Assembly: GCA_902495075.1 (NCBI GenBank) | Contig: CABUVO010000016.1 | Coordinates: 1 to 64,000, forward strand | From: an uncultured Porphyromonadaceae bacterium | Lineage (GTDB): Bacteria > Bacteroidota > Bacteroidia > Bacteroidales > Muribaculaceae | DNA length: 64,000 nucleotides | Reading direction: 5' to 3' | Shown: in pieces, positions 7,557-17,355 of the stretch | Numbering within the stretch: the stretch's first letter is position 1 | Layout of the letters: every line of letters starts with the position of its first letter | Notes under the pieces: model-generated | What the model saw: the letters and a program-made list of their open reading frames with translations, nothing else | Databases searched by the model: none | Told to the model about the DNA's origin: nothing | Program-made: the position numbers and the translations under genes

Positions 7557-8435
7557 ATGGCAGACGATAGAATTATTCCCGCTTCAGAGCTCATCATCAA
7601 TGAAGATGGCTCAGTTTTTCATATTCATCTGAAACCGGAACAACTCCGCGACAATATTATATTTGTCGGCGATCCGGGTCGAGTGGATATGGTTGCATCA
7701 TATTTCGATTCAATCGATTATAACGTCTCTTCCCGTGAGTTCCATGCCATCGGAGGAACTTACAAGGGCAAACCGATCATGGCTATTTCACATGGTATCG
7801 GTCCTGACAATATTGAAATTGTAATGACTGAGCTTGACGCTCTGGCAAACATCGATTTCAAAACGCGTAAGGTAAAACCTGAGCACCGCACTCTTAATAT
7901 CGTGCGCATCGGCACATCGGGATCTTTACAGGAGGATCTTCATATCGGTGATTTTGTAATAGCAGAGAAGGGAATGGGATTTGATGGCATTCTCAACTTC
8001 TATGCAGACCGCGATAAAGTTTGCGATCTTGAATTCGAACGTGAATTCTGCAAACATACCGACTGGAACTCAACTTGGGCAGCTCCCTACACTGTTGATG
8101 CGGATGCCGAGCTCGTAAATCAGATCGGACGCGACGATATGGTACGTGGCTACACAATCGCAGCTGTAGGTTTTTACGCTCCGCAAGGTCGAATGGTACG
8201 CCTTAAACTTGCCGATCCAAACCTAAATGAAAAGATTGAGAGTTTCCGCTATAACGGACGCCCTATTACAAACTTCGAAATGGAGTCTGCTTGTCTTCAG
8301 GGACTCTCCAAACTTTTAGGACACCGCGCAATGACCGTGTGCTGCATCATAGCCGAACGTCGTCTCAACAATGCCAACACGGATTACAAACCGAAAGTCA
8401 GGCATCTTGTAGAAACCGTTCTTGAACGTTTCTAA
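7557..8435 (+). CDS. Nucleoside phosphorylase (uridine phosphorylase family)
   Basis: 292 residues with the PNP/UDP phosphorylase fold. GDPGRVDMVA at 38-47 binds phosphate, VRIGTSGSLQ is the second phosphate/ribose loop, and NFEMESACL supplies the ribose-binding glutamates. It cleaves a nucleoside, most likely uridine, with phosphate to base and ribose-1-phosphate in the cytoplasm. The frame stays open up to 7425, but the upstream part is AT-rich and contains the palindromic repeat, so the ATG at 7557 (MADDRIIPAS) is taken as start. A TATATTTG box lies at 7442-7449. It is convergent with dprA, with a terminator between. Confidence 0.9.
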   Translation: MADDRIIPASELIINEDGSVFHIHLKPEQLRDNIIFVGDPGRVDMVASYFDSIDYNVSSREFHAIGGTYKGKPIMAISHGIGPDNIEIVMTELDALANIDFKTRKVKPEHRTLNIVRIGTSGSLQEDLHIGDFVIAEKGMGFDGILNFYADRDKVCDLEFEREFCKHTDWNSTWAAPYTVDADAELVNQIGRDDMVRGYTIAAVGFYAPQGRMVRLKLADPNLNEKIESFRYNGRPITNFEMESACLQGLSKLLGHRAMTVCCIIAERRLNNANTDYKPKVRHLVETVLERF

Positions 8436-8454
8436 ACCAGACATTACAATACAA

Positions 8455-8494
8455 GAAGCAGGGCGATGGACAAACCACAGCCCTGCTTCATTTT
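8455..8494. terminator. Terminator between nucleoside phosphorylase and dprA
   Basis: 10-bp stem GAAGCAGGGC / GCCCTGCTTC with a 15-nt loop, followed by ATTTTT on the plus strand. Located between two convergent genes. Confidence 0.75.
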
Positions 8495-8506
8495 TATTTA
8501 TATCAA

Positions 8507-9631
8507 TCAGGATATTGAATATCTGTTACCGGGTTGGCGCGTTACAATCCCGTCAAATTCAAGATCTGTCAATGCTGACATCAGTTCAGGAACCGTCAGC
8601 CCCGTGCGCTGATGCAGCGTATCAATCGCCACCGGCTCCGATTCAAACTTAAGGATTTCATAGATTCTTCCTGAGATGCCTTCGAGTTCCGGAAACAGGT
8701 TTCTTTGTCGCGGTTCTATGTGTTTTCCGAGTGGTTTCCAATCCATCAGTTCGATAACGTCAGCCGCTGCCGTCAACAGATGCGCTTTTTCTTTTCTTAT
8801 CAACAAATTACATCCCGCACTAACATGATCAGTCACTCTGCCCGGCAATGAAACCACCTCCCTGTTGTAATGGAAAGCAAAGTTAGCAGTGCTCATCGCT
8901 CCTCCCTTGATCGGAGATTCTATTACGGCTGTAATTTGCGATAGTCCAGCCACTATCCTGTTACGTTCGAGAAAACGCCCTGCATAAGGTGTTGATCCCG
9001 AAGGGTATTCCGTGATTATGGCACCGCCTGATTTTATAATCCTACGTGCAAGATCCCGATTTACTGCAGGATACACCATATCAAGACCATGCGCAACCAC
9101 AGCGATGGTGGAATGATTTGTTTCCAGTGCCGCCGTATGCGCTGCCGAATCAATTCCCAATGCAAGTCCACTTACAATAGTAAGATCCGGGAAATAACCT
9201 CCCAGATCCGAACAGAATTGCTTACAGAAGTTCATGCCATATTGAGTAGGTTTTCTTGTGCCCACCACGCTTATGGTATGTTGGGAATTAAGGTCTGCAT
9301 CTCCAAGCATATAAAGGGTGACCGGAGCATCGGGTGTTTCTGCAAGCAGCCATGGGTAATTATCATCCAAAAGTGAAATCACCTTCACTGAATGCCTCGA
9401 AGTAAACGCATATTCCTCTGCTGCTCTTTTTAATGCATTCTCACGGTCGTGAGCTCCGAAACCGGTCTTACTGTTCAACCCAAGAGCGTCAGAGACCGAC
9501 AAGAGATCAAGCGTGAAGAAGTCTTCAGCACTCACCCCCGCATCAATCATGCGGCGAACCTGCTGAGAATTGATCCCCTTCATCATTCCGAGTGCGATGC
9601 GATATATCGTCTCTTGCTCTGAGTTTGCCAT
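8507..9631 (-). CDS. dprA: DNA-processing protein DprA
   Basis: 374 residues. The N-terminal helical segment (1-75) resembles a helix-hairpin-helix region. A Rossmann-like core follows with VVGTRKPT at 122-129, GLALGIDSAAH and SPIKGGAMSTA, all DprA/Smf hallmarks. The last 60 residues form the small winged-helix tail. DprA binds incoming single-stranded DNA and loads RecA during natural transformation; in Bacteroidales it is widely conserved although competence is seldom shown. The thioesterase gene lies upstream on the same strand with a 53-nt gap. Confidence 0.95.
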   Translation of the reverse strand: MANSEQETIYRIALGMMKGINSQQVRRMIDAGVSAEDFFTLDLLSVSDALGLNSKTGFGAHDRENALKRAAEEYAFTSRHSVKVISLLDDNYPWLLAETPDAPVTLYMLGDADLNSQHTISVVGTRKPTQYGMNFCKQFCSDLGGYFPDLTIVSGLALGIDSAAHTAALETNHSTIAVVAHGLDMVYPAVNRDLARRIIKSGGAIITEYPSGSTPYAGRFLERNRIVAGLSQITAVIESPIKGGAMSTANFAFHYNREVVSLPGRVTDHVSAGCNLLIRKEKAHLLTAAADVIELMDWKPLGKHIEPRQRNLFPELEGISGRIYEILKFESEPVAIDTLHQRTGLTVPELMSALTDLEFDGIVTRQPGNRYSIS

Positions 9632-9684
9632 AATGTTAGTCTTAAAGAATGTTTGAATTTAACGCCATCATGTATTTAAGATGC

Positions 9685-10104
9685 TTATAAATATTTTGCA
9701 AAAAGTCGGGCAAGCTCATCACCTCTTGTCAATTTTCCATCTTTCAAAATCACGCAAGTCACTACAGCTTCTGTGCACACCTCTCCATCTGAGCGGATTA
9801 TATCCTGATGAAAGATGAATCTTGCCCCTTTGCGTTCGATTCGCAGGCAACTCAGGAACGTATCCCCTCCCCTGAGCGATGTCTTATACTCAATCTCGAT
9901 CTTTCGAACCACTGCATCTACCCCCTGATTATGCAATTCCGTAAACGAGACTCCCGCATCCATGCAGAAGCGATGTCGTGTATGCTCCATATAATGGAGA
10001 TAGTTTGCATTATTCACGATCTGTTCGCAATCAAGCTCATAATCGCGAACCTCCATATCCATTATGAAGCAATATTTTTTATTATTTTCCTTTAGAATAC
10101 GCAT
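9685..10104 (-). CDS. Acyl-CoA thioesterase, 4-hydroxybenzoyl-CoA thioesterase type
   Basis: About 139 residues of hot-dog fold. The segment VRDYELDCEQIVNNANYLHY carries the expected acidic residue and NNxxYLxY pattern of YbgC/4HBT enzymes. These hydrolyse short acyl-CoA thioesters. A GTG at 10110 would overlap the upstream stop as GTGA, the ATG at 10104 is taken here, and MDMEV at 10056 would give a core-length protein. The start is uncertain because residues 1-16 are not part of the fold. It lies between the membrane-protein gene and dprA on the same strand. Confidence 0.87.
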   Translation of the reverse strand: MRILKENNKKYCFIMDMEVRDYELDCEQIVNNANYLHYMEHTRHRFCMDAGVSFTELHNQGVDAVVRKIEIEYKTSLRGGDTFLSCLRIERKGARFIFHQDIIRSDGEVCTEAVVTCVILKDGKLTRGDELARLFAKYL

Positions 10105-10106
10105 GA

Positions 10107-10667
10107 TCACTTCAATTTAGACGATAATAAAGCCACGGCATTTCTGAATGAATCTGTATCATTAAATGCCGAGAGTGGCAACCATACAAATCCCGACATC
10201 GGTTTTCCTACCGGATAAACCACACAATCAGAAAATACCCGATAATTCAATATATCGTTATAATTTATAGTCAGTTTTGAAACACGGAGCTCGACCTCCT
10301 TTGCATCAGTCGATTCCTCAGCAGTTTCGGTAACCGACACTACGGGAAAATACATTGTTATCTCAAGACAATCCTCTTTTATTGAAAGATTATGATCTAT
10401 AATGTTGAAATAGCAGTTTTTACCCAAACCATGGTAATAATATAAAAACATCATTACCATCGGAAGCAATATAAACACCGCCATTGCTGCCACAATCAGA
10501 TATCTGATATCTAAAAATATACTGGCAACCAGACCAAAGACAAAGATCATCAACAACAGGAGCCCGGGAATGAGCCCCCAGAACCTTGCCATTTTCCGCG
10601 CAAAATCACCCTTAGACATTCTGAACGGAGCTTCACAAACATATTTATTCTGACAAGATTCCGTCAC
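10107..10667 (-). CDS. Hypothetical membrane protein (YcxB-like layout)
   Basis: 186 residues with two adjacent membrane helices (about 29-51 and 55-77), then a soluble domain of roughly 100 residues with beta character ending in SFRNAVALLSSKLK. The arrangement, two helices followed by a PH-like cytoplasmic domain, resembles YcxB-like proteins, but no signature is strong enough for a name. It overlaps the end of the upstream Ntn-hydrolase gene by 23 nt and the thioesterase start by a few bases, so the three are probably translated from one message. Confidence 0.7.
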   Translation of the reverse strand: MTESCQNKYVCEAPFRMSKGDFARKMARFWGLIPGLLLLMIFVFGLVASIFLDIRYLIVAAMAVFILLPMVMMFLYYYHGLGKNCYFNIIDHNLSIKEDCLEITMYFPVVSVTETAEESTDAKEVELRVSKLTINYNDILNYRVFSDCVVYPVGKPMSGFVWLPLSAFNDTDSFRNAVALLSSKLK

Positions 10668-11802
10668 GCGCTTCTCTCCCCTTTTTGTAATTTTCCTTGT
10701 TGATTTCCTTCATCTTGTTAACCAAACCTTTCCCATCTTTTCCAAAAAGAATTTCCATGTCGATATACTTATCGCCATTCCCTTTATGAATTGGAAAAAC
10801 CTCATCCCTCATTTTCTTTGCCTTGTCGGCAAGAGGGGAATGTCCGTTTGCCAACGATCCTCTCATTTCTTTATCCACGCCATCCCTTTTACACGTTACC
10901 GCGCGCACTTCCGAACATGGAGGATACCCCAGACCTGTCCACATCACATATTCCTTCCTAACCATTTCGGGAGTGGACTCTGACATTGAAGCCACCGGGC
11001 GACATCCCTCAATAGCCACTGTAGCAGTTGATTTATATCGTGGTATGAAATCCTGGTCAATCACCCATCTGTCACCACTCTCTGAATAATCACGTTTGTT
11101 CATGTCATGATAGAAACTGCGACTCAATTCCTCAGTCAGGACTTCCGGCGTAACAGACTTCGTATCGACATATGGTTGCAGAAGATGACAGGCATTTGCC
11201 TCACGCACAAAACCAAAACCTTCGTTCGGTCTGCCCGAATGGCTGTAATTAGTGCGTACAAGCACCCCATTTTCCGCATCCTTAAGATCAAACCGCTTAT
11301 AACTATGGTTATTGGTTTCAAAATAAGCTCCGTTACCCGTTGCATCAATCACACCAAAATTTGCCTCAACACCCATAGGACGAGGCAAAGTCTCAAGCAG
11401 ACGGGCAAAATCCTCAACAGTGCGGCAAGTCTTTAAGGCTTTTGTCATCACCAGACCCTCCTTATCCATCTTTTTAGCACTGACATTATCATCCTTTATA
11501 TTGTAGGAAGCGGTGTTCATAACTGCGAAGCCGGCTTCATTCATCCCCATCCATGCCTCTTTCAAATATTTGTCGCTGGCATTGAAGAGAGCGACATAAG
11601 ACAGTTCTCCCTGTCGTCCCGCAACAAACTCTACCTTATTGTCTATTGCACTCGTGTCACGATGTTTCCACAAGATTGGACGTCCGTATGGATTAACATC
11701 TGCCGATATAATAGCGGAAGTGCATGCCCTGCCTTCCGTAACCGGCGACAGGAACATGCACATCACTATTGCTGTTAGATACTTTATTATTCTGTATGTC
11801 AT
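10645..11802 (-). CDS. Exported Ntn hydrolase (C45 / choloylglycine hydrolase-like)
   Basis: 385 residues. A signal peptide (1-26) ends right before C27 in EGRACTSAI, so cleavage would leave the cysteine as the N-terminal nucleophile, as in penicillin V acylase, bile-salt hydrolase and the C45 acyltransferases. Supporting features are NPYGRPILWKHRDT, the GMNEAGFAVMNTASYN segment and NFGVIDATGNGAYFE. It should cleave an amide bond in the periplasm or at the cell surface. Whether the substrate is an acyl-amino acid, a bile-salt conjugate or a peptide cannot be told. The start codon shares a base with the malQ stop (TAATG), so it follows malQ in one transcript. Confidence 0.72.
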   Translation of the reverse strand: MTYRIIKYLTAIVMCMFLSPVTEGRACTSAIISADVNPYGRPILWKHRDTSAIDNKVEFVAGRQGELSYVALFNASDKYLKEAWMGMNEAGFAVMNTASYNIKDDNVSAKKMDKEGLVMTKALKTCRTVEDFARLLETLPRPMGVEANFGVIDATGNGAYFETNNHSYKRFDLKDAENGVLVRTNYSHSGRPNEGFGFVREANACHLLQPYVDTKSVTPEVLTEELSRSFYHDMNKRDYSESGDRWVIDQDFIPRYKSTATVAIEGCRPVASMSESTPEMVRKEYVMWTGLGYPPCSEVRAVTCKRDGVDKEMRGSLANGHSPLADKAKKMRDEVFPIHKGNGDKYIDMEILFGKDGKGLVNKMKEINKENYKKGREARDGILSE

Positions 11803-14480
11803 TATCTTTTGGATTCAGAAATGCGTTGACGCATTGCCGCATTGAAAGAATCTTTTCCTAAGAGTTCCTCAACTGTGAGATGCATGCGATAACGCCAGTA
11901 ATGCTTCGGATTTGCAGGCTCATTAATCTGCTCGTCATGAGGATTCTCTCGTCTCAGAGAGCCATCACATGCCAACCAGTCTTGAAGCGGAAGAATGCAA
12001 AGCATTGACGGACTGTCAAGATGAAGACTAATGATCTTGTCGCAGATCCAGGGCTCAGCAAATTGTGGAGCTTCCCCGTTTTCACGGAGCACATGGTTAT
12101 AAAATTTCTGCGCCACTACATGATCATTCTCCCACCATCCCCTTATTCCAGCCATATCATGTGTGGATGTTGTGCAAACAGAATAATAAGGATAATGCCA
12201 TGTATCACCAAATTCCGAACCGGGATCCTTAGGCATTCGCTGAATCTCAAGAGCAAGTATCTGAAGACGTTTCATAACTTCCGGCACACAGTCCGGAATC
12301 ATGCCCAAATCCTCTGCACAAGTGAGCATAGATGTAGCATCAAGAAGTGGGGGCAGTTTCCACATTGCCTTTCCATACCAGAAATCATTATGACGGTGAT
12401 AGAAGAAATCTGTGTAGAGACGGTTGAAATTCCATTTGGCATAATCAGAGAGAACACGGAACTGATAGGTATATTGCGCAGCAATTCTCGGATGATAATG
12501 TCCCTTGTGATAAGGATCCTCGATGAACAGCACATCATCAATAAGTCCCATAAGGGCACTGACTATGCGCGAATTCTTCTCGTTTCTCTCAGCATTTGCA
12601 AAATACTTCTCAACTTTTTCCTGAGTGTTTATGAAACCCTTAAGACAGTATCTGTCTCCACCGACCTTGTCAAGGAATCTTTCTTTCACCTCCTCCTTAA
12701 GATCTCCAAAGAAATCATCGAGCATCCAGTCAAGAATCAGAGGATTTGTCATCACGTCTGGATCAATCCAGAAATCATAACTGTTTCTGAGTTCTTCGGC
12801 AGAGAATGGAAGAGCCGGATTGAAATAACCAAGCAGACCATGAACCGCATCCATAGGAATTTCCCAGATACGGAAGAAGCCAAGGATATGATCAATTCGA
12901 TAAGCATCAAAATACTCCGACATTTTGCGGAAACGGTTTTTCCACCATTGGAAACCGTCTTTTGCCATCTCATCCCAATTATATGTCGGGAAACCCCAGT
13001 TCTGTCCGAGCACAGAGAAATCATCCGGCGGTGCACCAGCCTGCGTATTCATATTGAACAGTTCAGGAGAAACCCATGCGTCTGCGCTGAACCGGCTGAT
13101 TCCGATTGGAATGTCTCCTTTCAGCACTACGCCGTGGCTGTGAGCATAATCTCGCGCATCATGCAACTGTCGGTCAAGATGATACTGAACATAATAATGA
13201 AACTCGAAAGCATCTTTATGTTTCGCAAGAAGTTCCTCAACCTTATTTGCATCGTATCTTGCATAGTCACCCCAGCAATTGTTGTCAGGTGTCTGATATA
13301 GTTCCCTGAGCACACACCATGCAGCATATGGCTTCAACCAATATTCATTGCGAGCAACAAACTCCTTGTATTCCTTGCGACGACGCGTAGCGGCTCCCTG
13401 CTCGGCATAGATCTCCCTAAGGTATTCATGCTTGCCTGCATTTACCCGTTCGTAATCTATTGCAGGGAGAGCGTTAAGCTCTTTAGCAAGATTATAATAA
13501 TATTCGCGACGTGATGAATCTTTTAATGTCCCGACCTCCCAAAGGTTAAGATACATCGGATGAAGGGCAAAAGTTGAATTTGCCTTATAAGGATAAGAAT
13601 CAACCCACGTTCCGGTCATTGTAGTATCATTGATCGGAAGAATCTGCAGAATCTTCTGACCGGTAGACGCACACCAGTCTACCATTTTCTTGATGTCAAT
13701 GAAGTCTCCCACGCCAAAATCATTCTCAGTGCGGATTGAGAAAACAGGTATGGCTGTTCCAGCGCCTTTCCAGTTTTCTTTCGGATTTGCAAACCTGATA
13801 CCATCAATCACAACCTGTTCTGTGGCAGATTCAGGACGAATCCCGTAAACTCGATTGTTGATATATTCCCAACCTTTCACCTCACGAGTGTCCTTCTTCA
13901 ATATCAAGAATTTATACTCGAAAGGGATCTTGAGGGAATCAGTCTGAAGATTTGCTTCCCACACCGGGAAATTGGCATCGTTCATTATTATAGCATGCGC
14001 CGAATCCCAATTTCCAAGCAGATCACCCCCTCCCGATATCGCAAGAACTTCGTCGGGTTCAATCATCGGAGCCTCAATGCGCAGACACACCGTTCCCGGT
14101 TTTGCCGCAAGAGGCTGGTCTCGATAGGGACGACGTAACATTCCATCCACAAAAGCTGAGGAATAGAAAGGTTTGTCTGAGGGAAGATCATGCCAGGAAC
14201 TGAACACCCGATAGGAATCAATTCCCTTTCCGCTGACAAACCGGTGAGGTGCTCCCCATTCGAAACGCCACTCCTTCTCCGGAGCCTTTACAATAAAACG
14301 ATAGTCAAAACTTCCGGGATCCTTTTTAAGATCCAACTGAAGCTGCCACATATCCGGACTTGTAAGGTTCATCTCCAGAGCTTTGGTGGCATCGCCATTA
14401 CCGAGTTCTGGGATGGAACCGCTCACGTAGAGCGATTCCCCCCAGTCTGTGTGGTAGTTGATATTTAAGGTAATTTTCAT
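11802..14480 (-). CDS. malQ: 4-alpha-glucanotransferase with two CBM20 domains (DPE2-like)
   Basis: 892 residues. Two starch-binding CBM20 modules (about 1-115 and 120-235) precede a GH77 domain. The catalytic residues are in YRIDHILGFF (nucleophile Asp, about residue 528), AEDLGMIPD (acid/base Glu, about 723) and STHDMAG (about 772). The enzyme transfers alpha-1,4-glucan segments during maltodextrin and glycogen metabolism in the cytoplasm. The two-CBM layout matches plant DPE2 and the usual Bacteroidetes enzyme, rather than the shorter E. coli MalQ. No regulatory site is visible in the 34 nt between it and nrdJ. Confidence 0.96.
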   Translation of the reverse strand: MKITLNINYHTDWGESLYVSGSIPELGNGDATKALEMNLTSPDMWQLQLDLKKDPGSFDYRFIVKAPEKEWRFEWGAPHRFVSGKGIDSYRVFSSWHDLPSDKPFYSSAFVDGMLRRPYRDQPLAAKPGTVCLRIEAPMIEPDEVLAISGGGDLLGNWDSAHAIIMNDANFPVWEANLQTDSLKIPFEYKFLILKKDTREVKGWEYINNRVYGIRPESATEQVVIDGIRFANPKENWKGAGTAIPVFSIRTENDFGVGDFIDIKKMVDWCASTGQKILQILPINDTTMTGTWVDSYPYKANSTFALHPMYLNLWEVGTLKDSSRREYYYNLAKELNALPAIDYERVNAGKHEYLREIYAEQGAATRRRKEYKEFVARNEYWLKPYAAWCVLRELYQTPDNNCWGDYARYDANKVEELLAKHKDAFEFHYYVQYHLDRQLHDARDYAHSHGVVLKGDIPIGISRFSADAWVSPELFNMNTQAGAPPDDFSVLGQNWGFPTYNWDEMAKDGFQWWKNRFRKMSEYFDAYRIDHILGFFRIWEIPMDAVHGLLGYFNPALPFSAEELRNSYDFWIDPDVMTNPLILDWMLDDFFGDLKEEVKERFLDKVGGDRYCLKGFINTQEKVEKYFANAERNEKNSRIVSALMGLIDDVLFIEDPYHKGHYHPRIAAQYTYQFRVLSDYAKWNFNRLYTDFFYHRHNDFWYGKAMWKLPPLLDATSMLTCAEDLGMIPDCVPEVMKRLQILALEIQRMPKDPGSEFGDTWHYPYYSVCTTSTHDMAGIRGWWENDHVVAQKFYNHVLRENGEAPQFAEPWICDKIISLHLDSPSMLCILPLQDWLACDGSLRRENPHDEQINEPANPKHYWRYRMHLTVEELLGKDSFNAAMRQRISESKR

Positions 14481-14514
14481 ATATTAATTTAGTTAAGCTA
14501 TATAATACTATGAT

Positions 14515-17043
14515 TTAACCGCATTTGGAATTGCCACAAGTGGTGCAGATCAGACAACCTTCCTGATAGATAAGGGTCTCTGCACCGCACTTGGGACATT
14601 TCTGACCGGTTGCTGCCGTGCCATTGGGCAGATATTTCTTTAATGCTCTTTCCAGTCCGTTCTTCCAGGTGTTGATGTTTGTGGAGTCAAGTTCAAGACC
14701 GCCTACAAGTTTGAGCACCTGATCAATAGGCATACCATAACGCAACACTCCGGAAATCAATTTCGCGTAGTTCCAGAATTCGGGATTAAATTTTTCGCTC
14801 AATCCCTCGATTGTGGTCTTATAGCCGCGTTTGTTGATAAACTGGAAGTCGTATCTCTTCTTTCCGTCGCTATCCATAGCCTTGATGATTTTGCCATGGT
14901 TAACACTCTTCGGACAGAATATGCCGTCTTCATCATCGGCAAGACCGGTGAATATCTCGTAAGGCTTGCCATCAACGAGTCCGACGAACGCAATCCATTT
15001 CTCCTTATTATTTTGAAAACGGACAACATCCGCCTCGAGTTCGACCGGACGCTTCATTATGTGCTCAGGAGTAGCAATAAGAGGAGCTTTGGTTGGAGTA
15101 ACGGCTGCAAGAACATTATTCCTGGATCCGTCGCGATATACAGTGCAGCCCTTGCAACCTGCCTTCCATGCCTCGACATATAGATTGCCAACCAGCTCTT
15201 CGGTAACATCCGACGGAAGATTGATTGTGACACTAATAGAATGGTCAACCCATTTCTGTACGGCTCCCTGCATTCTCACTTTCTCCATCCAGTCAACATC
15301 ATTGCTGGTGGCTTTATAGTAAGGAGATTTCTTCACGAGTTCCTCTATTTCTTCGGCACTCATGTTATCCTTCTTTTCAATACCGTTTATCTTCATCCAC
15401 TCAAGGAACTTATGATGATAAACGATATATTCTTCAAAGGCATCTCCCACTTCATCCACAAAATCAATGCGCACATTCTCATCAGACGGATTCACTTTCC
15501 TCTTACGTTTGTATACGGGGAGGAAAACCGGCTCTATTCCGGATGATGTCTGCGTCATTATCGAGGTGGTTCCGGTCGGTGCGATTGTCAGACACGCAAT
15601 ATTTCTACGACCGTTCCTTACCATACGCTCGTATAATGCAGGATCTGCCTCGCGAATGCGGCTTATGAAAGGATTGTTTTTCTCACGCTCTGCATCATAT
15701 ATCTCAAATGCACCGCGTTCTGTAGCCATATCCACGGAAGATGAATAATATGCAAGAGCGAGCGCTTTGTGAACGCCGGTAGAGAACTCTGTGGCCTCCG
15801 GAGTGCCGTATCTGTAACCAAGCGCGGCAAGCATATCCCCTTCTCCAGTCGTGCCGCATCCGGTACGCCTTCCTTTAAGAGTTTTGGTGCGGATTTTTTT
15901 CCAGAGGTTAAGCTCCGTGCTTTTAACTTCGTCTGTTTCCGGATCTGTTTCGACCTTGGCTATGATTGTGTCGATCTTCTCCATCTCAAGATCGATGATG
16001 TCATCCATAATTCTCTGGGCTTTGCCTGCATGTTTACGGAAAAGCTCGAAATCGAACTCAGCCTGCGGAGTAAAGGGATTCTTCACATAGCTGTAAAGGT
16101 TTATGGCAACAAGACGGCAACTGTCGTAGGGACACAATGGGATTTCGCCACAAGGATTGGTTGAGACAGTCTCGAATCCAAGATCCGAATAGCAGTCGGG
16201 CACAGACTCGCGCTGGATAGTATCCCAGAACAGCACGCCTGGTTCGGCGCTCTTCCATGCATTGTGCACAATCTTATTCCACAAATCGGAAGCATTTATC
16301 TCCTTTGTAACGACAGGATTCTCGCTCTTCACGGGGAATTGCTGTATATAAGGCTTTCCTGTCACTACCGAATTCATAAAATCATCATCAATCTTCACAG
16401 ATACGTTCGCACCAGTAACCTTTCCTTCCGTCATCTTCGCATCAATGAAACTTTCAGCATCCGGATGCTGTATGCTTACAGTCATCATCAACGCTCCGCG
16501 GCGTCCATCCTGTGCAACCTCGCGCGTACTGTTGCTATAACGCTCCATAAAAGGCACAAGTCCTGTTGAAGTCAGAGCTGAATTCTTAACGGCACTCCCC
16601 TTCGGACGAATATGCGACAAATCATGACCTACGCCGCCTCTTCTCTTCATGAGCTGAACCTGCTCCTCATCCACACGGATAATACCGCCATATGAATCAG
16701 GATGCCCGTCAAGACCTATTACAAAACAATTGGAAAGCGATCCGACCTGATAATTGTTTCCAATTCCAGCCATAGGGCTCCCTTGGGGAACGATATATCT
16801 GAAATCCTTCAAGAGTGTGAATATTTCATCTTCACTCATGGGATTGGGATATTTCTTTTCTATGCGCGCAAGTTCTCCAGCAATGCGGTGGTGCATGTCG
16901 TCGGGTGTAAGCTCATAGATATTGCCATCTGAATCTTTCAATGCATACTTGCTCGACCACACACGAGCAGCAAGTTCGTCACCCTTAAAATACTTCAACG
17001 AAGCCTCATAAGCTTCATCGTAACTGTAGATTTTTGAAGACAT
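14515..17043 (-). CDS. nrdJ: Adenosylcobalamin-dependent ribonucleoside-diphosphate reductase (class II)
   Basis: 842 residues. Landmarks are GSLSNCFVIG, the RRGGVGHDLSHIRP loop, NPCGEIPLCPYDSCRL with active-site cysteine, and the TGCGTTGEGDMLAALGYRYG region (written here only as landmarks of the NrdJ family). The C-terminal tail has a zinc-ribbon-like set of cysteines (CPKC, CTTCG). It reduces ribonucleotides to deoxyribonucleotides using a cobalamin-generated thiyl radical, which needs no oxygen and suits an anaerobe that salvages B12. No cobalamin-riboswitch-like structure was seen in the 285-nt upstream region. Confidence 0.96.
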   Translation of the reverse strand: MSSKIYSYDEAYEASLKYFKGDELAARVWSSKYALKDSDGNIYELTPDDMHHRIAGELARIEKKYPNPMSEDEIFTLLKDFRYIVPQGSPMAGIGNNYQVGSLSNCFVIGLDGHPDSYGGIIRVDEEQVQLMKRRGGVGHDLSHIRPKGSAVKNSALTSTGLVPFMERYSNSTREVAQDGRRGALMMTVSIQHPDAESFIDAKMTEGKVTGANVSVKIDDDFMNSVVTGKPYIQQFPVKSENPVVTKEINASDLWNKIVHNAWKSAEPGVLFWDTIQRESVPDCYSDLGFETVSTNPCGEIPLCPYDSCRLVAINLYSYVKNPFTPQAEFDFELFRKHAGKAQRIMDDIIDLEMEKIDTIIAKVETDPETDEVKSTELNLWKKIRTKTLKGRRTGCGTTGEGDMLAALGYRYGTPEATEFSTGVHKALALAYYSSSVDMATERGAFEIYDAEREKNNPFISRIREADPALYERMVRNGRRNIACLTIAPTGTTSIMTQTSSGIEPVFLPVYKRKRKVNPSDENVRIDFVDEVGDAFEEYIVYHHKFLEWMKINGIEKKDNMSAEEIEELVKKSPYYKATSNDVDWMEKVRMQGAVQKWVDHSISVTINLPSDVTEELVGNLYVEAWKAGCKGCTVYRDGSRNNVLAAVTPTKAPLIATPEHIMKRPVELEADVVRFQNNKEKWIAFVGLVDGKPYEIFTGLADDEDGIFCPKSVNHGKIIKAMDSDGKKRYDFQFINKRGYKTTIEGLSEKFNPEFWNYAKLISGVLRYGMPIDQVLKLVGGLELDSTNINTWKNGLERALKKYLPNGTAATGQKCPKCGAETLIYQEGCLICTTCGNSKCG

Positions 17044-17259
17044 ATAAATTTTAAAGTTATCTGTATGGAAAATTTCTTCGGATTAATAATTTCAAAAAGT
17101 TGCCAATTTTGAAAATATTCCGACTGCAAATATCGCATAAAATATTTGAAAATAAAAATGCAAAGCAACTTAAATTTCATTTTTATTGTCTGTGCCCATA
17201 AATACGCCTTATCTAAAAAAATTAATGATGGTTTGTCTTTTGCATATCTGATGAAATTG

Positions 17260-17291
17260 TTTGGATATAATATAATAATTCACTAAATTTG
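17260..17291 (+). promoter_or_regulatory. Bacteroidota-type promoter of the AraC-family gene
   Basis: TTTG at 17260-17263, a 20-nt spacer, then TAAATTTG at 17284-17291: a full match to the TTTG / TAnnTTTG consensus. Predicted transcription start is near 17297, giving a leader of about 60 nt to the ATG at 17356. Confidence 0.75.
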
Positions 17292-17355
17292 TAAGTAAGT
17301 AATAAAATTAACCGATAGATATATTGGCTTGATACAAATCCGCCCTAACGATCAA

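Noticed and set aside
12021..13301. Open frame of 426 codons on the plus strand
   Set aside because: It lies wholly inside malQ on the other strand, has an implausible composition and no start context; a shadow of the GH77 coding frame.
17044..17328. Possible cobalamin riboswitch upstream of nrdJ
   Set aside because: No B12-box-like conserved segment or suitable fold was found in this AT-rich region.
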